Source: Mucinivorans sp036654415 (GTDB lineage: Bacteria > Bacteroidota > Bacteroidia > Bacteroidales > Rikenellaceae). From it: 64,000 nucleotides of DNA. The position numbers and the translations under genes are program-made. The notes beneath the pieces were generated by a model. That model worked only from the letters and a program-made list of their open reading frames with translations. It was not told where the DNA came from and searched no databases. The DNA lies in assembly GCA_036654415.1 (NCBI GenBank), contig JAVVSB010000002.1:26046-90045 (forward strand), given 5' to 3'. Below are positions 7,420-16,178 of this stretch, piece by piece. The stretch's first letter is position 1. Every line of letters begins with the position of its first letter.

Positions 7420-9438
7420 TTACTCAACGTGTTCAAATACCAAAGCTGTGCGCGATACGTTGTAGATGCTGATATAGTGACGGCCATCCTCGGTGGTGGT
7501 AAAGAACTTGGTTTTGTCCTCTACGCGGCCAAAGCCACCATATATTGTGTCGTCGCTGTTGAGTATTATGCGATACTCGCCCTCCATGGGCACAGGCATA
7601 CGGTAGTTCATTATCGAGGCCGAGGGGTGCCAATTCATCACGTAGACCAAGCCAGCTTGTTCAAAGACCATGGTTTTGTTGTCTTGGTCGTTGAGCAGGT
7701 TGTAGCCGTAGCCCGAGTTGAGCACATGGCGCGCCTTGGTTAGGCTAATCATGGCCTTGTCGAAACGTTCTAGGTCACCGTAGCGTAGCAGTTTATTCTC
7801 GGCCAGTGACCACTGACGACGAGCATGAGCATAGCTCCAGGCGTTGCCCTCGCGTGGGAAGTCAATCCACTCAGGGTGGCCAAATTCGTTACCCATAAAG
7901 TTTAGGTATCCATCGCCACCCAGGGTGATGGTCATCAGGCGAATCATCTTGTGTAGGGCTATACCACGGTCCACAACTATATTTTTGCTCTTTTTGTCCA
8001 TCGAGAAGTACATCTCTTTGTCCATCAGGCGGAAGGCTATGGTCTTGTCGCCCACCAAGGCTTGGTCGTGCGATTCGGCGTAGGCTATGGTCTTGGCGTT
8101 GGGTAGGCGGTTGGTCATCATGTCCCACATCTGCCACAGGTCCCACTGTTCGTCGGGGGTATCCTTGAGGTATTTAATCCAAAAGTCGGGGATGGCCATG
8201 GCCAGGCGGTAGTCGAAACCTGTGCCGCCGTCCGAAAGTGAAACGGCCAGCCCTGGCATTCCGCTCACATCCTCGGCTATGGTGATGGCCGAAGGCTTCA
8301 CCTCTTTGACCAACTTATTGGCCAGCGAGAGGTAGGTTAGTGCAGCACGGTTGACCTGGTCGCCAAAATAGGAGTGGTAGCTGCCAAAATCGGCATAGCC
8401 GTGGTGGTAGTAGAGCATGGAGCTTACCCCATCGAAGCGGTAGCCGTCGAAGTGGAACTCGTCGAGCCAATATTTCACATTGCTCAGCAGTAGGTGCTGC
8501 ACCTCGAACTTGGCGTAGTCAAAGAGTTTGCTATCCCAATAGGGGTGGTCACCGCCAGGGCCCGCAATGGAGTACATATCGTCCGAACCGTCCAAACGGT
8601 TGATACCTTCGTTTATATTTTTAACATAGTGGCTGTGGACAATATCCATAATCACCCCGATACCCATGGAGTGGGCCTTCTTGATTAGGTTCTTGAGCTG
8701 TTCGGGCGTGCCGAAGCGCGAAGAGGGGGCAAAAAGGCTCGATACATGGTACCCAAAGGAGCCATAGTATGGATGTTCGGCCACGGCCATCATTTGTATG
8801 GTGTTGTAACCCAGTCGCTTAACGCGCGGTAAAACATTTTTTGTGAACTCATCGTAACTGCCCACACCCTCTTTTTCCTGAGCCATGCCCACATGAACTT
8901 CGTAGATGAGTAGGTTATCGATTGAGGAGATATCGAAATCGTCGCCCTTCCAGTCGAATTTATGTTCGGGGGCCCAAATTTGACCACAGAAATCTTTGGT
9001 CTTGTCGTTCTGCACTACGCGGCGGATATAGGCTGGAATTCGGTCCAGGTAGCTATCATCAGCTCCGTGGACATGTAGTTTGAGTAGGCTCTCGTGCTTT
9101 AGGCGGCCCGCGACGCGTTCATCGGGGATAAATACCGACCATCCGCCCCACTGGTCACGCTCCATGGGAAACTGAAACCGCTCCCAGTCGTTCCAATCAC
9201 CGAATACATAGACCTGCTGAGCCTTAGGCAACCAATCGCGAACCCACCAGCCACCAGCATAGGGGTCACGATGGACGCCGTAATAGAGGTGCGCATTGGC
9301 ATAATCACGAAGTGAACCACTAGCACTCTGTATCAGGTGCAGGCGGTCCAGGTAGAGATGGTGACGATACTCTATTTCGCCCGCAACGGGACGGAGCCAC
9401 TCATCAGCGGCAACAATTGGAAGTATATTGTTTTCCAT
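7420..9438 (-). CDS. glgB: 1,4-alpha-glucan (glycogen) branching enzyme, GH13
   Basis: Cuts alpha-1,4-glucan and re-attaches the piece through alpha-1,6 bonds during glycogen synthesis in the cytosol. 672 aa, closer in layout to eukaryotic-type branching enzymes than to E. coli GlgB. N-terminal CBM48-like domain (about 50-130, including VYVFGDWNDW), GH13 barrel (about 170-520), C-terminal all-beta domain. Catalytic residues: nucleophile in DGYRFDGVSS (Asp336), acid/base in ITIAEDVSG (Glu389), transition-state Asp in YAESHDQALVG (Asp458). GNEFGHPEW is a family signature. Monocistronic with its own full promoter at 9466-9497; no other glycogen genes are adjacent. Confidence 0.94.
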   Translation of the reverse strand: MENNILPIVAADEWLRPVAGEIEYRHHLYLDRLHLIQSASGSLRDYANAHLYYGVHRDPYAGGWWVRDWLPKAQQVYVFGDWNDWERFQFPMERDQWGGWSVFIPDERVAGRLKHESLLKLHVHGADDSYLDRIPAYIRRVVQNDKTKDFCGQIWAPEHKFDWKGDDFDISSIDNLLIYEVHVGMAQEKEGVGSYDEFTKNVLPRVKRLGYNTIQMMAVAEHPYYGSFGYHVSSLFAPSSRFGTPEQLKNLIKKAHSMGIGVIMDIVHSHYVKNINEGINRLDGSDDMYSIAGPGGDHPYWDSKLFDYAKFEVQHLLLSNVKYWLDEFHFDGYRFDGVSSMLYYHHGYADFGSYHSYFGDQVNRAALTYLSLANKLVKEVKPSAITIAEDVSGMPGLAVSLSDGGTGFDYRLAMAIPDFWIKYLKDTPDEQWDLWQMWDMMTNRLPNAKTIAYAESHDQALVGDKTIAFRLMDKEMYFSMDKKSKNIVVDRGIALHKMIRLMTITLGGDGYLNFMGNEFGHPEWIDFPREGNAWSYAHARRQWSLAENKLLRYGDLERFDKAMISLTKARHVLNSGYGYNLLNDQDNKTMVFEQAGLVYVMNWHPSASIMNYRMPVPMEGEYRIILNSDDTIYGGFGRVEDKTKFFTTTEDGRHYISIYNVSRTALVFEHVE

Positions 9439-9465
9439 ATCTTCAAGCTATTGATTTTCAATGTA

Positions 9466-9497
9466 CAAAGGTATTGCTTTTTGTTGAGCAAAACAAA
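9466..9497 (-). promoter_or_regulatory. Promoter of glgB
   Basis: On the minus strand: -33 TTTG (9494-9497), 20-nt spacer, -7 TACCTTTG (9466-9473), 27 nt before the ATG. Exact Bacteroidota consensus. Confidence 0.85.
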
Positions 9498-9590
9498 CCT
9501 AAACAACGAATAATACAAAAAAGAATTTAGATGCGGTGTTCCACACTTTATATTAAACGTATTGATTGGCCAAAATAGTATGCTTTACTG

Positions 9591-10547
9591 TCACGCAATT
9601 GTACTGTTTTTTGCTCGTCGAGTGGCCAAAAAACTTACAATCAACAGTTGTAGAGCATGATAAATCATAATTGGCAGCAACAGCAGGCTCACCGTGGCGG
9701 CATCCTGGACAATGATTTTGCTCATCACAGTGCCGTGAACCAACGATTTTTTAGAGCCGCAAAACAGAGCTGTGGTGGTCTCTTTTTGACTTAGGTGCAG
9801 CCAGCGGCAGAGCCATCCGATGATGAGATAGACGGTGAAAAAGAGGGCCACCATACCCGCCCCCAACAGCAGTAGTGTGGTCCAGGAGACTGAGCCGAAA
9901 ACTCCCGAGAAGAACCCCTCGCAAAACGAGGTGTAGACAATGGAGAGGATTACCGCCTGGTCAAAAATCCGTAGTGCATGGCCGTGACCTTGGGCCCAGA
10001 GTCCCCAATAACGGTTGCAGAACATACCCGCGGCCACTGGTAGCAGCACCTGAAGGCAGAGCTTTACCACCACGCTGCCTATGGGTGCGCCACCCATGTC
10101 GGCACTAATAAAGAGCGACATCCACAGCGGGGTGAGCACCACCCCCAGCAGGCTCGAGAGCGAAGCATTGAAGATGGCCGCGGCCACGTTGCCTCGCGCC
10201 ATGGAGACCATCACCACACTCGAGGAGACCGTCGAGGGTAGGGCAGCCACAAAAAAGACCCCCACCCACACCATACTAGGAGAGTGGTGTGGCATGACTA
10301 GCAGAATCAAGAGTGGAAAAAGGAGAAAGGTGGAGAGCTGCACTAAGGCGTGGAGCCTAAAATTGGAGAGCCCTGCACGCCACTGTTGTGGGCTTAGTTT
10401 TAGGCCATAGAAAAAAAAGACCCCCACCACGCCCCACGAGGCCACCTCCGATGGGTTGACCCTGCTGCCTGCCACCCCCACCTCAGGGGCTGCCCAGGCC
10501 ATGGCCACCAGTGCTAAAAGCAGGAGTATAAAAGGGTCTATCTTCAC
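9591..10547 (-). CDS. SBF-like (bile acid:Na+ symporter fold) transporter
   Basis: 318-aa inner-membrane protein with about 10 hydrophobic helices, of the SBF-like/YfeH group within the bile acid:sodium symporter fold. Motifs include ALPSTVSSSVV (crossover helix) and FCGSKKSLVHG, which is typical of the YfeH-like subgroup. The start is GTG at 10547, directly after the TAG stop (10548-10550) of the GNAT-like gene, so translation is coupled. It is the last gene of an operon with two lipid acyltransferases, which raises the possibility of transporting a lipid-related organic anion, but the substrate is unknown. The GTG start is the only one giving a full first helix. Confidence 0.82.
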   Translation of the reverse strand: MKIDPFILLLLALVAMAWAAPEVGVAGSRVNPSEVASWGVVGVFFFYGLKLSPQQWRAGLSNFRLHALVQLSTFLLFPLLILLVMPHHSPSMVWVGVFFVAALPSTVSSSVVMVSMARGNVAAAIFNASLSSLLGVVLTPLWMSLFISADMGGAPIGSVVVKLCLQVLLPVAAGMFCNRYWGLWAQGHGHALRIFDQAVILSIVYTSFCEGFFSGVFGSVSWTTLLLLGAGMVALFFTVYLIIGWLCRWLHLSQKETTTALFCGSKKSLVHGTVMSKIIVQDAATVSLLLLPIMIYHALQLLIVSFLATRRAKNSTIA

Positions 10548-11444
10548 CTATTCGCAACCCTCGAAGTGGCGTTCCATCTTGGCCTTATACACATCACCAA
10601 TGGTGATGAGTATGCCCGTCTCCTCCACATTGCCAAAATCGGGGTTGAGTGCCGTGTCGAAGACCTTCATCGTTGGCGAGAGGTTCATATAGGCGTTAAT
10701 TAGGGGCGGAATTGTCTCCTCGAAGTCGCGGATACTCTTGGTCAGTATGCGGTAGTCTTCGGTGTAGTTGCTGCCCACAAAGAGCCGCTCCATCTGCGTG
10801 TCATTAATGTGAATATCCACGGGATAGCGGGTGCACAATAGGTGTTCGCGGTCGGGGAAATATTTGCGCAGGAAGTAGATTAACATATTGCGGGCATTGG
10901 TGTTGTATTCGCCATACATAGTTACCTTGCCGAAGAGGTATTTGATTTCGGGGTTGCGCAGCACCAAGGCTCCCAGCCCGTCCCAAAGGTTGTCCAGGGC
11001 AAATAGTGCCTTGCCACCAGCCTGATATTGAGGCTGTACAAAGCTACGCCCCAGTTCAATAAGGTAGGGTAGGTAGTGGCTACGAAAACGGTCTGAAAAC
11101 TCAAAATAGTGTTCTGTGCTCAGCTCCACACCCTCTGTGCGGGGGATTATAAAGCGATAGCCACCCAATATTTCGCGCTCGCGTGGGTCCCAGACAATAA
11201 GCTGCTGGTAACCATCGTCGGCCATATCCAGCTCGTCAATGTCCACGCTCTTGCCTGTGCCGCCACCTGCCATACGGAAGGCCACCTCGCGAAGTCGCCC
11301 TATCTCCTGCATCACATGTGGGGCCTCCGAGGCCCTAATCACATAGACTAAGTTGTTGGCCTTGTTGGTTTGCCGCCATAGGTATTTGGGGCGCAATTCC
11401 GATTCTATGAGCTTACGCTCGATGGGTAAAATAATGGATTGCAT
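10548..11444 (-). CDS. glsB: GNAT-type N-acyltransferase, GlsB/OlsB-like (amino-lipid synthesis)
   Basis: 298 aa. The N-terminal two thirds resemble the OlsB/GNAT-like acyltransferases that put a 3-hydroxyacyl chain on an amino acid to start ornithine or glycine lipid synthesis. Family-typical stretches are VYVIRASEAPHVMQEIGRLR, ILGGYRFI (acyl donor binding) and ELGRSFVQPQYQ. In Bacteroides thetaiotaomicron the homologous GlsB makes N-acyl-glycine and works with the O-acyltransferase GlsA; here a PlsC-like gene sits 4 nt upstream, which supports the same assignment. The acyl-acceptor amino acid (glycine or ornithine) cannot be read from the sequence. No signal peptide; presumably acts at the inner face of the membrane. 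It directly abuts the downstream transporter gene. Confidence 0.78.
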   Translation of the reverse strand: MQSIILPIERKLIESELRPKYLWRQTNKANNLVYVIRASEAPHVMQEIGRLREVAFRMAGGGTGKSVDIDELDMADDGYQQLIVWDPREREILGGYRFIIPRTEGVELSTEHYFEFSDRFRSHYLPYLIELGRSFVQPQYQAGGKALFALDNLWDGLGALVLRNPEIKYLFGKVTMYGEYNTNARNMLIYFLRKYFPDREHLLCTRYPVDIHINDTQMERLFVGSNYTEDYRILTKSIRDFEETIPPLINAYMNLSPTMKVFDTALNPDFGNVEETGILITIGDVYKAKMERHFEGCE

Positions 11445-11448
11445 ACTG

Positions 11449-12249
11449 TTATCTGTCTTTTAATGAATAACATATTTCACGTATCTTTTGGCTCCATTGC
11501 TGTGGGGTGAGGCTCGAATCAATAGTAATGGGCTGGCCGATATATATATCCAAATGTTGTCTCTTTTGAGTGAACATCTCGCGCGGCAGGAGCAACATAC
11601 CCACATTGAAGCGAACACCCAAAAAGCGGCGCAGACGTTCGATACGGTAAAACCACTTAGAATTTTGGCCATCCACGTAGATGGGTACCACCTGACGGTT
11701 AGACTCCTGAGCCTTGATAACAAAACTTATGCGCCAAGGGGTATCCTCAATCTTCCCATTGATGAGGCGCGAACAAAAACCAGCGGGAAAGGTGATGATT
11801 TGAGAGTGGCCATGGTAGAGCTGCTCAAGGGTGTGATAATATTTGGTGCTCTGTGCCCCATTTTTGTTCACTGGCACAAATATAGGTGCCAGAGGCTCTA
11901 TATTCATGAGTAAATCATTGACTATTAGCTTTGTATCATCATACTGTGTCGACAGCGCGTGGGCCAGTACCAAGCCATCGAGCCCACCAAGGGGGTGGTT
12001 GGAGGCAAAGAAAAAACGCCCCGTGCGGGGGAGGTTATCCCTGCCGTGGAGCGTATAGCTGACCCCGATGTCTTGGAGTGCCGCTGCAATAAAATCTACT
12101 GGTGGCAGATGCGAGAAGCTATCCAAAATGGAGTTGATGCGCCTCACACAGAGCAACCTTTCGAGGGCACGCACCGCAAAACGGGGTATCCACCGATTGA
12201 CGCGCGGTGCCCTTTGTTGTAGTATCTTTGGTATATCAACCCTCTGCAT
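11449..12249 (-). CDS. glsA: PlsC-like O-acyltransferase, GlsA-like
   Basis: 266-aa lysophospholipid-acyltransferase-fold enzyme, probably adding the second (ester-linked) acyl chain to an N-acyl amino acid. The catalytic block reads NHPLGGLDG (His85 to Asp91), so His and Asp are five residues apart where most PlsC proteins have the H-x4-D spacing. VPVNKNGA and FPAGFCSR correspond to the second and third blocks, where phosphate-type acceptors are bound in PlsC. The pairing with a GlsB-like gene 4 nt downstream fits the glycine-lipid pathway of Bacteroidota. It is first in the operon; a -7 box TACCTTTG ends 4 nt before the ATG, so the mRNA has almost no leader. Confidence 0.76.
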   Translation of the reverse strand: MQRVDIPKILQQRAPRVNRWIPRFAVRALERLLCVRRINSILDSFSHLPPVDFIAAALQDIGVSYTLHGRDNLPRTGRFFFASNHPLGGLDGLVLAHALSTQYDDTKLIVNDLLMNIEPLAPIFVPVNKNGAQSTKYYHTLEQLYHGHSQIITFPAGFCSRLINGKIEDTPWRISFVIKAQESNRQVVPIYVDGQNSKWFYRIERLRRFLGVRFNVGMLLLPREMFTQKRQHLDIYIGQPITIDSSLTPQQWSQKIREICYSLKDR

Positions 12250-12253
12250 AGTA

Positions 12254-12261
12254 CAAAGGTA
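12254..12261 (-). promoter_or_regulatory. -7 box of the glsA-glsB operon
   Basis: TACCTTTG on the minus strand, with only TACT between it and the ATG at 12249, implying a leaderless or nearly leaderless transcript. The -33 element is not clear. Confidence 0.55.
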
Positions 12262-12326
12262 ATGCTAAAAATGTAAAAAACTTGAGTGATTGTTAAAAAT
12301 TGTCTTCTCTTCGTTGGATATCTATC

Positions 12327-12342
12327 TTAAAACAGCTTCTAA
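12327..12342 (-). repeat. Short head of dispersed repeat (copy E)
   Basis: Reads TTAGAAGCTGTTTTAA on the minus strand, the same head as copies A-C. It lies between the GH20 gene and the glsA promoter. No tail portion is seen. Confidence 0.4.
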
Positions 12343-12405
12343 GTAAACATTGGTTTTGCGACCTTGGTTACCTTAAAAAATCTAATTTCTAAAAAAATCG
12401 CTCCC

Positions 12406-14646
12406 TTATAATATAACCACCTCATCCATAAAGAGCCACGAGGGGCTACCTGCGCGTGGATGGCCCTGAGGTAGAGGACCCATATTGCGCGCCTTAATGC
12501 GCACATAGCGCGCATGAGTGGCTTCAAACTCGATGGGGTACTCGCGGGTGAAGGCGTTGAAGTTCTCCATAGCAACGGGGTATTCGGCCTTAAACACATT
12601 TGTGAAGGTGTGTCCATCGGGCGAAATATCGACCTCCAGAGCCGTAGGTTGCATCACCGAAGTGGAGCCTATATGTTCAAAAAAGCGTAGTACAACCTTG
12701 GAAATCAGTTCATCATTTTTTAGGTCCACAGTCAGCAGAATGTTGCAATTTTCGAAACCCTGCCACAAGGGGTCATCACCTCGCTTAATGGCCAGGCGGT
12801 TATCCACCAGCGCAGTTGGGCCACCACCACTATATTGTTGGCTGTATGGGCTGCCGTAGATGACCTTCGAGCCTGTGGCCTTGTTGTTTAGGTGCTCCTG
12901 GCGTACTTCGTAGCCTATCTGCACCTCTTGTCCCGCGGCATTGGTGCGCATGGTGCGCGCTCGTAGGGTCACATCTTTGTTCAGAATCAGAGGCTCCTTA
13001 TACATTGTGGTGGGCTCAGTGCCGTCCAAAGAGTAGTAGATGGGGAAGATACCCAGTTCGCTGCTCAGCGAGAGGGTGCCACCGTGCATGGTGAGCTGCG
13101 GGGTGAGCGAGCTGCCCGAATAGGTGAGCCCCTGGCGGTCGTAAAAGTCAAATTCACGAGCCATCTTGGCGGCAAAGTGGTCCCAATTACGCACATTGTT
13201 GGGGCTCCACAGAACCTCGCTCAAGGCTGCTAAGCGTGGCAGTAGCATATAGGTTATGTGGTCATAGGAGCTTATGTTTTCGGTCCAAAGGTTGGCTTGC
13301 CCGCCCAGCACAAAACGCTCTTTGTCGGGGGCTATGCCCTTGGGGATGACGGGGAAGTCGTAGACCCGTCTAAGGCCATTGTATCCGCCCCAAGCTTGGG
13401 GTTCTGAGTCGTGGTAACCTTGGTAGTGGTCAAAATAGACGTAGTCTAGTGGGCACATCACCACATCGTGTCCCGCGTTGGCCGCATCGATACCGCTCTG
13501 GAAACCTGTCCAGCTCATCACTGTGGCCGTCGAGGCCAAACCGCCTTGGGCAATTTCGTCCCAGCCCATAAGCCGCTTACCCAGCGAATTCACGTGAGTT
13601 TCAATGCGGTGGGTAAAGTAACTTTGGAGCTGTTCGCCCGAGGTGAGCTTTTCGCTGCGCATCCTCTTTTGGCAATCCTTGCAGGCCATCCACTGCCCCT
13701 TGCCCACCTCGTCTCCGCCGATATGGATATACTTCGAGGGGAAGAGTTCGGCCACCTCCGAGATTATATTTTCCAGGAAGATATATGTGCTATCCTTACC
13801 CGCACAGTAGACCCCGCCACCTGGGGCGGCTGAACTGCAAAAATATTCTGGATAGATGAACGATACGGCCTCGGAGTGGCCTGGCATCTCGATTTCGGGA
13901 ATAATTTCGATATAGTGCGAGGCGGCGTAGGAGACAATCTCACGGATGTCGGACTTGGTGTAGAAGCCACCATAGAGGCTATCACCTGGTTCAGCATTCA
14001 CATTGAGCCCCACCCATGGAGCCTCTTTGCGCCCCTCTTTGCGCCAACCACCTTTGGCCGTGAGTTCGGGGTAGTGGTCAATGGCCACACGCCAGCCTAT
14101 GCCATCGGTTAGGTGCCAATGGAACTTATTTATTTTGTAAAGCGAAATGAGGTCGATAAACTCCATCACCTTTTGCTTGGGTTGGAAGTGGCGCGCCACA
14201 TCTAGCATCACACCGCGCCAGGCAAAGCGTGGGTAGTCCTCCACCTGAACATATGGCACACGCCCCTGCTCATAAAGTTGCATCAGGCTCACTAGGCCGT
14301 AGTAGAGTCCAGCGTAGTCTTTACCTCGGACGCTCACCCCGCTCTTATCGGCTGTTATGGTGTACCCCTCGGCGTGGGTTAGTGTGGTGTCCAGGTCGAT
14401 GGATATGGCTTGCCCTGTGCCATCTGGCGGCAAGGACATGGCATAGGAGAAGCGTTTGGCCAAGGAGACCATTACGGCATCGTTTCGGTCGTAGGATATC
14501 ATTGCCACCGACACATAGCTGCCTGGGTCAGTGAAACGGATAGAGACAGGCTCGGGGATAATAGTGGGCATGGTGCTCAAAACATCCTTTTTGGCGCATG
14601 AGCCCATCAGGGTCACGGCAAGCAATAGAAATCCAAGTTTTTTCAT
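12406..14646 (-). CDS. GH20 beta-N-acetylhexosaminidase lipoprotein (first)
   Basis: 746 aa. Removes terminal GlcNAc/GalNAc from glycans by substrate-assisted catalysis. Lipoprotein signal with lipobox LMGSC (Cys17), so probably on the cell surface or periplasmic face of the outer membrane. Layout: GH20b N-domain (about 28-140), GH20 barrel (about 142-490) with FHWHLTDGIGWR and the catalytic Asp-Glu pair in IHIGGDEVGKG (Asp312-Glu313), then a chitobiase-like C-terminal domain (about 530-610) and a discoidin-like (F5/8 type C) domain (about 610-746). It starts 8 nt after the rseP stop, so it is co-transcribed with rseP, an unusual partner. Substrate could be host mucin or glycosaminoglycan, or peptidoglycan-derived sugars. 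Confidence 0.92.
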   Translation of the reverse strand: MKKLGFLLLAVTLMGSCAKKDVLSTMPTIIPEPVSIRFTDPGSYVSVAMISYDRNDAVMVSLAKRFSYAMSLPPDGTGQAISIDLDTTLTHAEGYTITADKSGVSVRGKDYAGLYYGLVSLMQLYEQGRVPYVQVEDYPRFAWRGVMLDVARHFQPKQKVMEFIDLISLYKINKFHWHLTDGIGWRVAIDHYPELTAKGGWRKEGRKEAPWVGLNVNAEPGDSLYGGFYTKSDIREIVSYAASHYIEIIPEIEMPGHSEAVSFIYPEYFCSSAAPGGGVYCAGKDSTYIFLENIISEVAELFPSKYIHIGGDEVGKGQWMACKDCQKRMRSEKLTSGEQLQSYFTHRIETHVNSLGKRLMGWDEIAQGGLASTATVMSWTGFQSGIDAANAGHDVVMCPLDYVYFDHYQGYHDSEPQAWGGYNGLRRVYDFPVIPKGIAPDKERFVLGGQANLWTENISSYDHITYMLLPRLAALSEVLWSPNNVRNWDHFAAKMAREFDFYDRQGLTYSGSSLTPQLTMHGGTLSLSSELGIFPIYYSLDGTEPTTMYKEPLILNKDVTLRARTMRTNAAGQEVQIGYEVRQEHLNNKATGSKVIYGSPYSQQYSGGGPTALVDNRLAIKRGDDPLWQGFENCNILLTVDLKNDELISKVVLRFFEHIGSTSVMQPTALEVDISPDGHTFTNVFKAEYPVAMENFNAFTREYPIEFEATHARYVRIKARNMGPLPQGHPRAGSPSWLFMDEVVIL

Positions 14647-14654
14647 AGCGATTT

Positions 14655-15977
14655 TTAGTTTCCTGTAAATAATTTTATAATGTCGTTACCGTTGGCAAAA
14701 ATCAACAATCCAAGAATTAAGATAAAGCCTACATACTGGGCCGCTTCCATAAATTTTTGGGATGGGGCACGTCGGGTTATCATCTCGTAGAGGATAAATA
14801 CCAGGTGTCCTCCGTCGAGGGCTGGTATGGGCAGAATATTAATTACGGCCAGCATAATAGAGAGCAGGGCTGTGATGTTCCAGAACGAGAACCAGCTCCA
14901 TGCAGCGGGGAAAATCTTGCCTATGGCAATAAATCCACCCACCTCTTTGTAGGCTCCTGTCTCGGGTGAGGCTATCACCTTGAGCTGTTTGAGGTAGTTG
15001 CTCACCTCGTCTAGGCCGCGTTGCACACCTGCTGGCACGGCTTCTATTACATTGTATTGGCGTGTGCTGATGGGGTAGATGGCTCCGCTACCGCCTAGGT
15101 AGGCCCCCATCTTACCCTGCTCGTTTAGGGGTACGGCCGCGGTAATGGTCTGACCTTGACGCACAAAGGTGAGCTGCACGGTGTCGCTCTTGTGTTGGGT
15201 AAAGTAGGCGGCATATTCGTCGAAATAGGCCATTGGTATGCTGTCGGCCATCAATAAAGAGTCGCCCGCCATGAGCCCTGCCTGCTGAGCCCCCATACCA
15301 GGGGCCACATCGCCCAATACATAAGGGAAACGTAGCTGCACAAAGCCACGGTCCTTGAGCATTGGTTTTATCTGGGCATCGGTGATTTTGAGGGTTATGG
15401 TCTGCCCGTCACGTTCCACAATCACTGTACGGTTTTCGGCCAGCAAGATTTCGGCGGGAATTTTGGCGAAGTTTTCGACGCTTTGCCCGTCGATTGAGAC
15501 TATTTTGTCGCCGTTGCGGAAGCCCATATTTTGGGCCACCTGGCTAAAGGCGAAGCCGTGGTGTACATCTTTGGTACTCACGTAGCTGTCGCCCCATGCA
15601 AAGGCGATGCAGATATAAATAACGCAGGCCAGTACCAGATTCATCATCACCCCTCCGATGATGATAAAGAAGCGTTGCCAAGCTGGTTTGCTGCGGTATT
15701 CCCAAGGTTGGGGTTTTTGGGCTAGTTGTTCCTTGTCCATGGACTCGTCGACCATGCCCGAGATTTTGACGTAGCCGCCAAAGGGTATCCAGCCGATGCC
15801 GAATTCGGTTTGACCTATCTTTTTTTTGAATATGGCGAATTTATAGTCGAAGAAGAGGTAGAATTTCTCAACGCGGCATTTAAAAAGTTTGGCAAAGAGG
15901 AAGTGTCCGAATTCGTGAACTACCACCAGCAGCGAGAGTGCCGCAATAAGTTGTAGGATTTTGATTGCAATGTCCAT
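14655..15977 (-). CDS. rseP: Site-2 intramembrane zinc protease RseP
   Basis: 440-aa inner-membrane metalloprotease (M50) that cuts transmembrane segments, for example anti-sigma factors and leftover signal peptides. Zinc motif HEFGH (residues 21-25) in the first helix, central PDZ region (about 130-290, with NGDKIVSIDGQSV and AGLMAGDSLL suggesting two PDZ copies), and the third zinc ligand in NILPIPALDGGH near residue 390. Downstream of dxr on the same strand, as in many bacteria, but separated from it by a roughly 200-nt gap holding repeat copy C. No anti-sigma gene is nearby to indicate a target. Confidence 0.94.
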   Translation of the reverse strand: MDIAIKILQLIAALSLLVVVHEFGHFLFAKLFKCRVEKFYLFFDYKFAIFKKKIGQTEFGIGWIPFGGYVKISGMVDESMDKEQLAQKPQPWEYRSKPAWQRFFIIIGGVMMNLVLACVIYICIAFAWGDSYVSTKDVHHGFAFSQVAQNMGFRNGDKIVSIDGQSVENFAKIPAEILLAENRTVIVERDGQTITLKITDAQIKPMLKDRGFVQLRFPYVLGDVAPGMGAQQAGLMAGDSLLMADSIPMAYFDEYAAYFTQHKSDTVQLTFVRQGQTITAAVPLNEQGKMGAYLGGSGAIYPISTRQYNVIEAVPAGVQRGLDEVSNYLKQLKVIASPETGAYKEVGGFIAIGKIFPAAWSWFSFWNITALLSIMLAVINILPIPALDGGHLVFILYEMITRRAPSQKFMEAAQYVGFILILGLLIFANGNDIIKLFTGN

Positions 15978-16004
15978 ATGTATCTATTTTCGTTTTTTTA
16001 ATTT

Positions 16005-16110
16005 TTAGAAGCTGTTTTTAATCTCTTTCCACCATTTTATTACCACCCCTTTTCCTGCTGATTTTGAGCTATAGTCAGCTACTATCTCGGCAAATCATCG
16101 AGAAAAGAGT
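16005..16110 (+). repeat. Dispersed intergenic repeat, copy C, with inverted tail
   Basis: The head TTAGAAGCTGTTTTTAAT (16005 on) matches copies A and B, but the tail appears in both orientations: CTGATTTTGAGCTATAGT, then the reverse complement of the copy A tail up to 16110. The two form an imperfect hairpin. It interrupts the otherwise tight dxr-rseP operon. Confidence 0.5.
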
Positions 16111-16178
16111 TACCCCACTTTCTATTATCGTAAAAAATCTAACTTTTAGTTTACACCATCCCTATTTTTAAGGGCAAC

